Shown one piece after another: positions 20,181-32,839 of a stretch of DNA of 64,000 bases. The stretch is taken from NCBI GenBank assembly GCA_038373885.1, contig JAWZYV010012528.1, forward strand, positions 358,694 through 422,693, in the 5' to 3' direction. The notes beneath the pieces were generated by a model. That model did no database searches, was not told the DNA's origin, and worked only from the letters and a program-made list of their open reading frames with translations. The translations under genes and the position numbers were made by a program. Positions within the stretch are counted from its first letter, which is position 1; each line of letters opens with the position of its first letter. This DNA is from Cheiracanthium punctorium (lineage: Eukaryota; Arthropoda; Arachnida; Araneae; Cheiracanthiidae).

Positions 20181-21497
20181 GAAAAAAAAATCGCTGTGGT
20201 AACTGCATATGTTTAATTATCATCACCTTGGCGAGAGTCCAGGCGTTAATGTAGAAATCAACCCAAGAAAGACAAACACGGCACAATCATGGATTATGAT
20301 GCCCATTCCAAATAGTATTTAAAATGGTGAAGTACGGTTGGAATATGCTTGGCGGAAATTTTAAAACAGTTTTAGTCGGCAATTTTTAAATGGATTTCGA
20401 TTCTAAAGATGTGTTTTATGGAATAAGGGAGAAAAATACGGCACTATCATGAATAATGATACATTATTCATCATTCCATTAACCCCAATTTCTAAGTTAA
20501 TGGAATAAGGAACAAAAATGGGGACGACCCATAAATAACATATGATACGCTTTTAATATATAGCACTTTAATGCGTATTTAAAATTTGAAAGTGTTTCTG
20601 ATTTTCTTTTTTTTTTTTTTTTTTTTTTTTGGCTTTAACCAGAATTTTGCTGAACTGACTTATCTCCAATCTTATTTTTATACAGGTTAAGATGAAGTCT
20701 TCTGTAATAATTAGTTTCACACTTGTACATATGTTTTTGCATTTGCTTTCATTATTTTTCCATGGTGCTTAATTTTTGTTTTAATTGTTTTTATGGATGA
20801 AGCTCGGCCTGTTATTGTTTGGTAGATGTTGTGGAAGATGATTGCCACCCCTCCCCCCACCCTTCTGATAAAAAAGGAAAGACGAAATTAAGGTAAGTGC
20901 TTTTGTTTATCAAGTAATGTACAAATCTTGTAGTTGACGTGAGATTATGTCTAAGTAACAAGTGATTTTACCATTAGAGCAACACATTGAGTCACACAAA
21001 AAGAGAAATTCATAGAAGTAGGCTGTAGAGCTTTTTGTTCTGGGAAAACACAAAAAACAAATTTTAAAGCAAATAGATTTTATTATGGAATAATCAGGGG
21101 GTTTCACTGTACTATACTAGTGCTAAATTAGAACTTATAAGTTTTTTTAAGATAAAATATCCTTAATCATTTAATTCAAATGATTGGCACAAAAAGCCCC
21201 CATTTGAATTTTTTTTCCCCCCTCGCGCTGGGCAAAATTATAACAACCCTGCCTCCTATCCACTACCTCAGCCCTATTAGGATGCCCCATTTCATCCTAA
21301 GCCCTACCAAAATTCAGTCACTGAAATTAAAATATAGGCAAAATCTTATGCATGTATATTAAGAAACATAGTATCCCGGATTTGCATTATGCTTAAATTT
21401 TACTTGATAACTTCATCGGCTTACATCATTTCTTCAAAGTAAGTCAAGCTTATTGATGGTTGAAGTTTTATTCATCATAACATGCATGGTGTTCAAA
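20181..21497. other. Non-coding stretch with T24 run
   Basis: Contains a T homopolymer (20607-20630), partial duplications of a CGGCAC.ATCATG motif (20278, 20438), and no supported gene. The 60-codon frames at 20910-21362 look random. Confidence 0.5.
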
Positions 21498-21499
21498 TA

Positions 21500-23421
21500 C
21501 CGTATTTACACATGTATAACGCGCACCCTATACTTAACAAGAAAAAATCGAGAAATTTTGTTACCCCGTATGTAACTCGCACCATAAATTTGACATTCAA
21601 AAGACTTTGTAGATTCGTAACCTAAGCATTCCATTCAAAATTATTAGTCCAGCTTTCCAAATACCTAAACTACCAGCATTTCCTTTCTCTTTTTGTCAGT
21701 TTTGGACTGGGCATTACGCTTGTCACTTAGCTTAAAGTAAAAGATAAAGAGGAATGATCCTGGATTTTCTTCCCCCATTCAAAAATGGACCAACCCAACC
21801 CGGTCTCCCTGCGCTATGGAACAAATCACAGCAGTTGGTGGGTCACGTGTTGGTTGCAAAATAATGTCACACAAATATTGTGCATTCCTTCATTATTTGT
21901 GAGAGTCTTTTGACAACGTGGGAGTAAGATGGTAAAGCGAACTAGTTATACTGCAGCATTTAAGTTGAAAGTAGTTCATTAATTACCTAAGGGTTGGAGA
22001 AGAAAATGGTAACCATGTTTCAAGTCAGAAATTCGGTGTTGGCGAGTCAAACGTGTGAGAGTGGCGGCATATTGAAGAAAAACTGAAGAAAGCACCATCT
22101 AAAAAATGTGCTTTTGGGGGGGGGGGAAGTCGTGTAAATATCCGCAAGTGGAGCAGCAGCTTTTGAATTATGTAATGGATCTGCGGCATTTGGGATACTC
22201 AGTCTCGGTAGAAATGTTGATGTTCGAGGCCTGTAAAATAGCTAAGAAAATGAATATTCCAAGAGAAGACATCAAGGGGAGCCATGGCTGAGTGCAACGC
22301 TTTATGATCTGTAACAGTCTATCAGGAGAAGAACGACGCTGTCACAAAAGCTGACGGAAGAATACGAAGAACAGCGTACCAAATTCTCCCAATACATTAT
22401 AAGGCTGTGAAAACAAAAGGGATATCAGATGTCATAAATTGGCAATGCAGATCAGACTCCATTGTGGTTTGACATGCCAGAAGCCACAACTGTTCATCCT
22501 GTCGGAGACAGAAGCATTCAAATGCGCACAACAGGAGCAGACAAGCAATGATGCACCATTATGCTGTCCATTACGGCTGACACCGTATGTGATTTAAAAG
22601 AAAAACTATCCCTAAGGTATCTTTTCCAGTCGGGATAATTGTAAGAGTCCAGGAAAAAGGGTTGGATGACAGAGGAGCTCATGAAAGACTGGATTAAAGT
22701 TGTGTGGGAACGTTGGGCTGTTGCTTTACGTCGGCCATCAATGCTGATTCTGGACAGCTTCCGTGGATACAGGACCTGTGAAATAAAAGCGCAAATTCGT
22801 CACTCAAGTGATTTAGTCATGATACCTGGTGGGATGACGAAAGTGCTGCAGTCCTTAGATGCTGTCATCTACCGACCATTTAAGGTTGCATTTCGGCATG
22901 CCTACAATTGTTGGATGACAACAACAGATCACAAATTCACTCCAAGCGGGAGAATGAAGCGTGCTTCTCTCGCAACCATATGCGAATGGATATTTGAAGC
23001 TTGGAATTGCATCTCAGCCGATAAGAAAGAGCTTCAAAGTGACTGGAATTTCCAATCGGATGGATGGAACAGAAGACGATATGATATACAAGGACATTGA
23101 CTGTGCCAGTGGTGACGAGGACTGTGACCAGAGCAAGGTAGCACCAATGAGGATTGCTAGTTATATTAATGTAATGTTTCTAGCACTGTTGTATGAAAGA
23201 AGTGTTAGGAGGGGAAAATATATGTAGCAAAAAATGACTTCTATTAAGTAAGATTTTTCCAGTTTTATTTTCTTCATTGAGTACTTTTTTTGATTCAAAC
23301 CTATATCGTGTGATTACATGCAGCAATGAAAAATTATTCCAAATATGACGCGCACACAGAGAGTTTTTGCCCTAAATTTTTGAAGAAAAAAAAAGTGTGC
23401 GTTATACACGAGTAAATACGT
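21500..23421 (+). mobile_element. pogo/Tigger-type DNA transposon, full length by ends
   Basis: A 1922-bp element. The left end CCGTATTTACACATGTATAA and the complement of the right end (ACGTATTTACTCGTGTATAA) are terminal inverted repeats followed by CGCRCAC. TA duplications lie at 21498-21499 and 23422-23423. It carries one transposase gene on the plus strand, now broken. Confidence 0.9.
21931..23097 (+). pseudogene. pogo/Tigger-type transposase pseudogene
   Basis: The gene begins ATGGTAAAGCGAACTAG and encodes KRTSYTAAFKLKVV, the start of the pogo-type N-terminal HTH domain, broken by an early TAA. A second DNA-binding region of CENP-B type follows (YPQVEQQLLNYVMDLRHLGYSVS, then KKMNIPREDIKGSHG). 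The DDE catalytic domain follows in pieces: MLILDSFRGY near 22740-22770 and VLQSLDAVIYRPFK near 22845-22885, with recognisable C-terminal core sequence to about 23030. Breaks include a G-run insertion at 22117-22128, a stop after SHG near 22291 and frame changes near 22320-22660. It is clearly non-functional. Confidence 0.88.
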
Positions 23422-23423
23422 TA

Positions 23424-25540
23424 ACAAGGAAAATATCATTTTATTATGCAAAGGTAAACTGTTAAAGGTAAGCTTAGGTTTCTCACGTGTTAATAAGAAA
23501 TTAGTTTTCCAAATTTTCTTCACTAAACACAATATGGATAAATTGTCATTACTTTCAAATAGATAAAAACTAATAGAGCATTTAATTTTAAATAAATTTT
23601 TATAAAAAATTAATTTCCTTAAATAGACTTATTATTTTTGTTAAGAAATTAAAGAATTTATTTTTGTTATTTTATGAACTACTTGTGTGCACTTGGTGTT
23701 AATGGATTATTTCATGTAATTTAATTAATGTTCTAAAATTACTATTTTTTTGGGGGGGAGGGCAACTAAATTATGTCTGATTGCCGGCTGGAGTTTTTGC
23801 AATTTGACTGAAATTATATACCTCCTTTTGACTGAAACCTTTTAAGATACTACTGCATCTCAAAGTACTTAATGTTTTATTCTTGTTTATCTTAAATGTG
23901 ACATTTCTGAGATTCTAATGTTTTATAAATTCTAAATTGTACATTGTTTTTTTTTTTTTTTTGTTTTTTTCTTCCCAGTTTCTGGTTATCAACTTTCATC
24001 CAGAGAACAACGAACAAGTAGTAGATGGAAAATGATGGAAAGAGGGAAAAAACATTGCATATATATTTATTTATTTCATGAAATACTGATTTATTTTGTA
24101 TGTAATAAAGATTGTTAATAAACTTTTTTATTTTTAATTATGTTTTACCTTGAATATCATTAAAATCTGTGTCATTAATCTTTTTTATTGAGAAAACTAT
24201 GAATGGGGTTTTAAAAACATGTTTTGTGATTAGCAACAGTTCATAAAAATTTAATGATAAATGATTTTGAAGAAGATGGTAACTATAAATTTTTGATTGG
24301 AGGGTACTTAATAATCAAGTCTTTCACCACTACAAATGCCTGAACTACTGGCAATTTCATAATGGGGGCACCAGTTTAAGTGTAAAAATTTTGGGGAGGA
24401 GGGGGGTGTAACGGTGGTGAAATATTTTTCATAGGTTTAATAAGCATTCATTCGACAAAATGAAAACCTACTGCAGGAGAAGCTGCCATTTTAAAGGTTC
24501 CAAGAAAAAAAGTACTACAATAAAACTTTATAATATGAAGTAACTGATCAACTCTCAACTTTGTATAAGTTAACATGGGACTGCAAATATGTCAGTTTAG
24601 AGTATAAAAATAGTACTTAGTGCATGAAAAAAAAAAGAAAAGGAACCCTCTACTTGGAGAATAATTATTTATTTAAATCTGTTTTCCCATATGGTACTGA
24701 CTCCACCTTTTTTCACCTAATTTAAGTTACATACAGATTGCATAAGTTACATATATTTCTATTTTTTACACTTGATCAGCTTAAAATTAGTGTGAGTGTA
24801 GGCAGAGTTTTATATAGGAGCATTTTTTTAAACCTACTATGTAACAGTATGCAGAAAGGGGGTATGAATATCAGTGATGCCATTTTCTATACATTTTTGT
24901 GTTTATGCCCACAAGTAATTAATAAAAAGTAACATTTTTAATGTTTGTTTTAAAGTATGAGGATGTTACTTCATTATACACAGGCATAGCCATAATTTTT
25001 TTTGGGGGGGGATTAATATTGCATATTCAAAGAATAATTTAACTAATTTTCTTATTTAGAAAAATCTTAAGATAATATAGCAAATTACATTATTAAAATC
25101 GTAAACCAAAGTTATTTAGTAAATAAAAAAGGCGAATTGATGAGATTTGAAAATTGCTTAAGTCGAGGTACTACTGTATATACACACACACTTATATATT
25201 TTATTTATTTATTTCTTGAGTGTGTTTTAAACTGGGTATTTATACAAAATCAAAATAGGAAATTTTGCCTTGCACTCAAATACTTTTTTTAAGTGAGTGT
25301 AAATATCTGAGAGCTCATACTAAGTAAAGTGAAAATATGAAGGGGGGGGGGGCAGAAATACATATCCTGATATTTTAACTGCCCCCTCCCCTTCTGGCAG
25401 TGCCACTTTTTATTAAAGGTGACAATATATACATATATATAAAGTACTATTTGTCAGATTGAAAAATAAAATACCTGGAATAATAAAATTACCTTTAGAG
25501 CGAATAATTTATATATATATACAATAGAAACTGGGGTATA
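23424..25540. other. AT-rich stretch with MITE scraps, no gene
   Basis: Scraps with MITE character are CAGGCATAGCCATAATTTTT followed by a G-run (24981-25011, single end only) and a G12-CAG / CTGGCAGTGCC fold-back at 25342-25413. A T-run lies at 23947-23961. No coding region is supported. Confidence 0.5.
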
Positions 25541-25550
25541 AAGGCTGGGA

Positions 25551-26089
25551 TTGCTTGGGTTAACATTTGGCGATTGGTCGGCCGTCGATAATAACCGTTT
25601 GGCAACTGATCGACGGTCGATAGTAACTGTTTGGCGATTGGTCGACCGGCGATGAAAGTCATTGGCGACTGTTCGACCGGCGATGAAAGCCATTGGTATC
25701 TGTTTGGTGACTGTTCGACGGGCGATGAAAGTCATTGGTATCTGTTTGGCGACTGTTCGACCGACGATGAAAGTCTTTAGTATCTGTTTGGCGACTGTTC
25801 GACCGACGATGAAAGTCATTGGTATCTGTTTGGCGACTGTTCGACCGACGATGAAAGTCTTTGGTATCTGTTTGGCGACTGTTCGACCGACGATGAAAGT
25901 CTTTGGTATCTGTTTGGCGACTGTTCGACCGACGATCAAATCCATTGGCGTCAGAAGATTGGCCAATCTTCACCCGATGAGACATGCCCAATCAATCGCC
26001 CATATCGCCGGCGATGTTGGCCCCATGTCAACTTCCTCGGTGAGCGATGTTTAGCCAAAGTTTGGCCACTGATGAATTGCTGCTTGGGT
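25551..26089. repeat. Dispersed repeat (family D) carrying a 42-bp minisatellite
   Basis: The locus runs from TTGCTTGGGT (25551) to TGCTGCTTGGGT (26078-26089). It is filled with GGCGAT / GACCGACGAT / TTGGCCAA motifs shared with 6619-6930. The satellite core is listed separately. Overlapping open frames on both strands are a by-product of the repeat. Confidence 0.65.
25682..25940. repeat. 42-bp tandem repeat, about 6 units
   Basis: GATGAAAG (last unit GATCAAAT) recurs at 25682, 25724, 25766, 25808, 25850, 25892 and 25934, an exact 42-base period. Shorter, degenerate units precede it. Because 42 is divisible by three and the unit lacks stops in several frames, it gives 14-residue protein-like repeats on both strands. 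Confidence 0.95.
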
Positions 26090-26191
26090 AAATTTGTATA
26101 TAGCCCCCCAGGTCCCTAAATTCGTTTCATTAACTGCTATTATCTGGCCTTTGTCGAACTCAGATAGTTGGATTCTTTTCCCCATTACCAT
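26090..26191 (-). pseudogene. Tc1-like transposase N-terminal fragment
   Basis: On the minus strand a methionine at 26191 leads MVMGKRIQLSEFDKGQIIA, the characteristic opening of one Tc1 transposase lineage (K.. LS.F..GQI..). The frame then loses similarity within about 15 residues and reaches the end of the family D repeat. The rest of the gene is absent, so only this scrap of the first helix-turn-helix remains. Confidence 0.6.
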
Positions 26192-27361
26192 ACTGCAGAA
26201 GAAATGAAAAATACTATATTTACGAAGTTCGACTGGCATAGAATAGGTATTTCGTAACATCCTAGCCTCAAAAACCTGTTTAGCTGTAGCGTCCCGACGC
26301 CGGATGTTGCCCATAACACCATAGATGTAATACTTCGGGGACATTTTCCCCCATCTATTTTTGTACGCTCATTTTTTTCCCTCCCCATGTGGGTCAGGGA
26401 GTGAGTTACTGTTTGCAAATATATGTTTGTGTATAAACTTAAAAAAAAATGTTTTTACTTCGTTCTTATTGGTCTATTTTGTAGCCTGTTATGGTTAAGA
26501 ATATACAGAATGACAGTGGCTTTATTTTGGTGGGATACTATGTATAATAACATAAAAAAAATATGACAGAGAATCGAAAATTTCGTAATTTTTTTTAACA
26601 AACAGTACTATACACAGTTACGAAACTGAATATGAAAGCTTTTTGAAAATTTTATCAGAAAATTTTCTTAAATGGAGAATCCCATTGCGAAATTGATCAA
26701 AACCCGATAGATTTCCTAAAGTATGTATTTTTTCAAAATCTTCATATCTCTATTATTTCTATTGTGAGTAAGACATATTATATCCTCCAAAAATGTGTTT
26801 GAAGCTTGTTTGAATCTGTAATGCAGTATGCTTATTTTTATAAGCATGAATACATAAAAAATTATACATTTTACAAAAAACCAACTTAACCAAAAAACCA
26901 AAAGCTGCAATATAAATTGTTGTACCTTTTTTAGATCTGATGATTTCGTAAGAGGTTTTGAATTTACGAAAGAACTTACAGTCTAGAAAGACCCTTTCGA
27001 ACAAGACGAGTCAGACGAATCATATTATAGGATTTACTGATTCTGGGTTAAAATAGAACTGAACTAACAAATAGTAATTTATTAGAAAAGAACTCGTCGA
27101 TCATATCAGCTTTTGAAGAAATTATAAACCATATACGAAAATACGCTACATAAACAAAATACTCAGTAGAGTACCGAACAGAAATCACCACAGTTCCACA
27201 GCATGCAGTTCGACACACTCTACTAAATAAACACTAAGGACAGAAAAGAGCGACATTTATGATGTTACTTCACAAACGGTCGACTTAATAGTGCTTCAGG
27301 GAAGTTACAGTTCAGACTTATGCTATTTAAATGTTATTGAAATTTTGCTATTTTAACTCAT
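26192..27361. other. AT-rich stretch without a recognisable gene
   Basis: Small overlapping frames on the minus strand near 26716-27004 show no similarity I can name. Confidence 0.5.
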
Positions 27362-27365
27362 GTTA

Positions 27366-28114
27366 TACAGGTTGTTCCAAAAGATGGTAAAACCAATTAA
27401 TTCCTTGTCATTAAAGATGATGTAAGGCAATCTAAATTGAATAAAATGTTCAAAATAAGGTAAGAAATGGAGACTACATTACGAAAAAAATCCTCATGTT
27501 AATTTTGAAAAAGGTACACATTTTAAATCCGCAAATGATCCCCCGTACAAAAAAAAAAAAAAAAAAAAATCCATCCCAGATAGTAAAACGTGCCGCATAC
27601 ACTAATGAGGTGATGCGCAACTTTTGAGAATTATTTCCTAAAAAGTGATTAATACATGCTGATGAGATGATGAATACATGCGGACTTAAAGCACTTTTCA
27701 ATGCCTCTCGAAAGGAAAAAAAATGCATGCTATGATAGCGTTTCAGGAGTCATATGAAAATTACGAAAGAATTTTTTTTTTATTCTAGCATTAAACGTTC
27801 ACATTCAAATTCATGTATAGTCCCTGACCATATTTGCTTAAAGATATCTCTGAGAAATTTTATAATGAAAAACTGGTGTTTTGTACATCACCTCATTAGT
27901 CTATGGAGCACAAAATACCAATTTGGAACTTTTTTGTACGATGGTTTTATACAAGTTTGAAATTTATCACATTTGAAAATTAGCGAGATGAATTGTTTCT
28001 TAATGTAGTTTTTTCTTCCACATTATTTTGAAAATATTTTTAATTTACATTGCCTTCTTATCTCTAATGAATAAGAAATTGAAGCATATTACCATATTTT
28101 TGGGACACTCTGTA
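27366..28114. mobile_element. TA-flanked TIR element (TACAGGTTGTTCCAAAA type)
   Basis: The 749-bp element begins TACAGGTTGTTCCAAAAG and ends with the complement TACAGAGTGTCCCAAAAA; TA flanks both ends (27364-27365, 28115-28116). An internal inverted repeat, ACTAATGAGGTGATG near 27600 and CATCACCTCATTAGT near 27886, suggests a second, nested pair. No transposase is recognisable. Confidence 0.75.
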
Positions 28115-28116
28115 TA

Positions 28117-28795
28117 ACGCTTAAACATACAGCATGGATTTATCAAAACACCAGTTTTCTCTGTCCCACTTTAATTTAGAAAATATTTCTTACTTTTGGG
28201 ATGATTAGCAACTAAATGAGCAAAAATATCAAAAGAAAAAAGAAAGGATGTCAAGACTAGCGAGTCTGGTATTTCAAAAAGATTGCAGAAACCTTTTTAA
28301 AAGAAACCTACACTGAAACTGTTTACACTCTTTCTTTAACATTCCGCCAGGAATTCTCTTTTCTTTGTGGTGTTCTGAAAAAGAGGTATATTTTTATTTG
28401 TCTGCAAAGACATGCTTCATTTTCACAAAAATCATCTGAAAGGTAATTTTAAGAATGTGACACACACACGTGTTATAAATGAGATATCACTCTTTCCATT
28501 ATTATAAATGACTATCATTTTTTAAAGTAATTTAGCGTTTCTTATTAAGAACAGAAAACGTATTATTAGAGCAGTTCTTATCCTTTAATGTTTTCGTTGA
28601 TTAGTTCTTCATTGAAATTTTCTAGAATAATTATATTTTCCATTATGCATTTTATACTATCACCTAATTTTAGATAATTCCTTTCGCTACAAATATAAAA
28701 ACCGCATAAATTTTTTGCCTGATATATCAGCATTTTATTTGCAAAAATATATCTTTTATTTACAAATTTCTGTGAAACATTAAGTATTTTCCTTT
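28117..28795. other. AT-rich stretch without a recognisable gene
   Basis: No structure recognised. Confidence 0.5.
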
Positions 28796-28797
28796 TA

Positions 28798-29712
28798 TAG
28801 GGGAAGGTGACCCAACATTATCTCATTAAGGGTAAAACATTCATAAAATGTTAAATAAAATTTTGGCCCTTTGCCACAATATTGTATGCTATATCTTGCA
28901 TCATAAACATATTTTAATAATATTTTAAACCCGATATGAGTAATGAAAAAAATAGAATTTTGAGAAAGAGTCCAAAGGATCATTTAACCTTCAACCCAAG
29001 GGCAAAATAATCCTTCATTTAAAGATAATTGTGAATTGTTTGTTATCGGGAAAATAAAGGATGTAAAAGTAATTATGACTATATATAATGAAATAAAATA
29101 AATTTTAAAATCACATGGTATGCATATTTTATTTTATGAAAATTTTGAACTAAAAAAGTATCACTAACAATAAAATGGAACTTTTCAAAATTATAATTCA
29201 AAAATTATGGTCTACAAAAAACACAGAAAAAATTAAATAATGAAACGGAGAGTCACGAATTTTGAGATCGCCTCAAGGGCTGCCATGATGACTAGGACTC
29301 GGTACTGGAGTTTCTTCAGTCGATGGATCATTTTACCCGGCAGTATGGCTGCCCGCTTTAGGTCATATTGTGGAAAACGCCAAGAAACATAACAAACTAA
29401 ACAAGTGTACTTCACATCTAAAAACATAGTGCATTTAGTAAACCGAATCATATTTCTTTAGATTAAGGACTGTATTACGGAATAAATAGGAAAGTTAGTG
29501 CTTACCTTATAAGAAATATGATAAAACCCAGGTTTTTTTTAGAATTCTAGTCAGACACGTTATTCACCGGTCGCTTAAATATTGCCATTGCTTCTTCTTG
29601 ACTTGGCACAACTAGTTTATGTGTTACCGAGATGATAGCGCTACCTGTCTGGAAGGAAACATATGTAGATCGTTTTACCTCTAGGATCATTTTGGGACAC
29701 CTTCACCTACTA
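28798..29712. mobile_element. TIR element with GGGGAAGGTGACCCAA ends
   Basis: The left end TAGGGGAAGGTGACCCAACA and the complement of the right end (TAGGTGAAGGTGTCCCAAAA) are imperfect inverted repeats about 25 bases long. A 72-codon minus-strand frame (29233-29451) inside is unrecognised. The target duplication is unclear, so the family is not assigned. Confidence 0.55.
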
Positions 29713-31264
29713 ATAAATCACCATGATGCTTAAACGTTTATATCCTTCTCATGTAATTATATAATTTTTTATTATTGGTGTCTTAAGTAGCGTACTAAGT
29801 CACACTGTTCTTTCTTACTGTTTATATAACATTTATAAAAATATGGCACAGCGGTTATGATCTTCAAGTAATTTAATTACCGAAAGTAATACTTGTTCTA
29901 AAAACCATCAACTAGCATAAATAACAACATATAGCTATAAATAACTTGTAAACGAATTTGATATTTGATAAAAATTAAGAGGCTTTGAGTTTATCTAACA
30001 AATAAAGCGTATTATTGTTACACAAAAAAAATAATTTAAAAAACAAGCTTTTGGCTTTACAATTACTTTCACTCATATTAAAATGGCCTTAAAATATTGA
30101 TAAAAGATACGTTGAGAAATATGTGGATAGAGAACTTTTACTGGTTAAAACAAATATGAATATATGGCATCTTACTAACTACAACAAAGAACCGAAAATG
30201 TCTCTCGATTTATGTATTAATAGACAAGCTTGGATAAAAGAAAAAAGTACTAAGGTAATGTATTATTTTCTGAAAAATGCTTATGCAAACCATTTATACT
30301 ATTTTATCTTATAACGTGTTTGGAATACAATTTATATCACTTTTTGAAGAAAATCAAATATTAACTTTATAAACAGTGACAGCAATCCACATTATTAGTA
30401 TAACGTCAGTTTTATTCTTAATCTGGTAACGAAGAATGCTGTCATGTTGTTTGCCATACACTACAGATCTTTCTTGTTAGTGTTGCATGTGTGTGTGTGT
30501 CGGGTGATTCTCTTACTTTCAGTACCTGCCTTGCTAGGGATGATGTCTGTGGTTAGAAGATTGTAATGTCTTTATTTACTTGATATTGGGATAAAAAAGA
30601 CCATTATTTCTTGTGACATTGTTTGCACAGTATGATATTCCACTTTATTTTTATGTAAAGAACGAACTGATTAAATAAAACGAGATTTAATGTATTCTGT
30701 GTTATTTAAAGTTAACAATATTTATTTGAGTTAATCCTATCACGACATATGAAATAAAATTAACTTATTTATTCCTTTGAAATATTAAAAGATGCTAAAA
30801 CCGAACGGAGTCATTAAATATGTCGTGTATCACTCTAAGCTTTATTGTGATGCATTGAATATTATTTTTTCTTTCAGTATGAACTGAGGATGTGCACACG
30901 ATATCATCTATATAAATTCATGACAGAACTTTAGCAAGTATTTCTTTATTATATTTGTTTTGAGTTTACATAGAATCTGTCGAACATTTGCGTCATTTAA
31001 AGCATTGTACGCGGCGTGCTTTAAGATACTTGCTGTTTAATAAATGCCTAGAAAGAATCCAAAACGGGTTAAATCACATGATCGGCATAGCCTTTGTTAA
31101 GCAGATATCTACAAACCAAATACTTGGTGAACTAGTCAGTGGTTAAGTATTTGAAAGAATTGGCTGTTTATTGTAGAGTTCGTTTTGCAGTACCTGAATA
31201 ATAATTTTAATGAGTACCTGAGTAATAATTCTTATAGTAGTATCTATAATCTTTCAACGCATAT
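29713..31264. other. AT-rich stretch without a recognisable gene
   Basis: Only a short (GT)n tract near 30488-30500 stands out. Confidence 0.5.
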
Positions 31265-31449
31265 TACACGCTTAAATCTATTGAGTAAAATAATAATCAA
31301 ACGGAGTATATTTTTTACTCAATTTTTGACTTCAAACAGCCATTCTCCCGATTGAGTAAAATTTACTCCATTAATCGACAAAAATCAATGGAGCGAAAAA
31401 TTCTCAATTTTTGAGCATTATACAATAGCTCCATTTAGGCTAAATAATA

Positions 31450-31632
31450 ATCAAAAATGAGGCGTGTCTGTCCGTTTTTGATTAATATAACTGTACTCAA
31501 TTGTGATTATTATTTAAGCTATAGAATGAGCGTTTCTACAAAATCAGCCCTTTTTTAATTAATATATCTGTACTCAATTAAGATTATTATTTTAAGCTAT
31601 AAAAAGGGTGTTTTATTAAAATTTGCTGTTTC
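31450..31632. repeat. ~84-bp tandem repeat, about two units
   Basis: Shared blocks TTTTTGATTAATATA(A)CTGTACTCAATT and GATTATTATTT(T)AAGCTATA recur about 84 bases apart (31474 and 31554), with a third partial match at the right. Confidence 0.75.
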
Positions 31633-31639
31633 TTATTAA

Positions 31640-31915
31640 CCCATTTATGCCTAGTGTCCCTTTTTTGGGACGGCATTTTCGCTATTAGTCGAAAAATTTA
31701 TTTATTTTTCCTAGCCTTTGTTCATGACTATTGAGCCTCAACTCTACAAAATATTTTAACATGACCAAGTAGGATGTTGATATTTCGAGTTTTATGCATA
31801 AGGATTTTAAAAGAAATCATCCCTTGTTCAAGAAGTTGACATCAGAAATTTATCTATTATTTCTGTTATCAGTAAAAATCAAAGAAAGTCGCAAAAATAT
31901 CCAGGCACAAATGGG
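31640..31915. mobile_element. piggyBac-type MITE
   Basis: A 276-bp element, CCCATTTATGCCTAG to CCAGGCACAAATGGG, with TTAA on both sides (31636-31639, 31916-31919). TTAA targets with CCC tips are the piggyBac signature. A short internal palindrome (GTCCCTTTTTTGGGAC) follows the left tip. No transposase. Confidence 0.88.
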
Positions 31916-32839
31916 TTAACATATTGAATTATTCGTTTTCTTCATTTTTTATTATCAGAGCTGTAATCTATGATTATAAGCCCGAGAAAATAAATTTTAA
32001 ATCAAGACAAATACATTACAATATATCTTAATATACTATAAAAAAGTATTTTTTTAATAAATAGAATATAATTTCACTATAGACTCTAGTTATAAAACGA
32101 ATTCACAGTACAGTCAGAATACACAAATGCAATCATGGTTAAACCAGCTGTGAGCTTTAATTAAAGCAGCAACCAAATTTATTGAAATGAAAAAGGTAAA
32201 ATACTGCTTACTCACTTTGAGTGGAGATATCATAACTTCATTTGTTTTACAACAGCTTTTTATAATCCAATCGCAAGAAACTATGTCATTAAAGCGAAAT
32301 CTTTACCTAAAGCATCTCCTCCATATCTAGGCTGAATTTATTTCACAACTCTGAATATGAAAAAGATGCATTTGGTATTCGGATATAAAACCAAATTATC
32401 ACAAGCGAATACACGCACAACTAAGCATCCACAACAAAAGGACTTGGCATTAACTAAAAGTGCATCCAGTATCCTCTTAAATTCTTTTAATTCATATTTT
32501 GATAACGACACGCTTGTCCTTCGATGCCCGTGAGCCACGATGCTACGATGCCCGCGTTTGTAACTATGAACCCTTATCCGTTGAAGAGCGTTGGTCACGT
32601 GATAGTAATAGGATATGGGTCGTGGGGAAGAAAAGACTCAAATAGACAAAATTATTGTGAAAATTGAGCTAAGTAGAATCTAGCGAATCGGGAGCATTGA
32701 GGCGAATTGAGGAGATAACAAATTATTGTCTTTAATGAGTATTTTTCGAAAATTTTTAGCGTAAAAGGTTTTAAATCAGCCGATAAGAAATTTAATCAAT
32801 AAAGGAGTGTTAGTTTTAATCAATAGATTTAAGTGTGCA

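Larger units (their letters stand above)
31265..32839. mobile_element. TIR element, TACACGCTTAAATC type, with nested insertions
   Basis: The left end TACACGCTTAAATCTATTGA and the complement of the right end (TGCACACTTAAATCTATTGA) match over about 25 bases. The element is 1575 bp and contains a tandem repeat and a piggyBac-type MITE. A 86-codon minus-strand frame at 32338-32598 is more GC-rich than its surroundings but unrecognised. The tip resembles the 285-bp element at 40226. Confidence 0.6.

Noticed and set aside
25682..25940. Regularly spaced repeats that could suggest a CRISPR array
   Set aside because: The repeats are contiguous 42-bp units with no unique spacers, in a eukaryotic genome.
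25454..26054. Overlapping open frames of 110-170 codons on both strands with 14-residue repeats, resembling a repetitive protein gene
   Set aside because: They are a direct product of a 42-bp tandem repeat without stops. Equal openness on both strands argues against coding.
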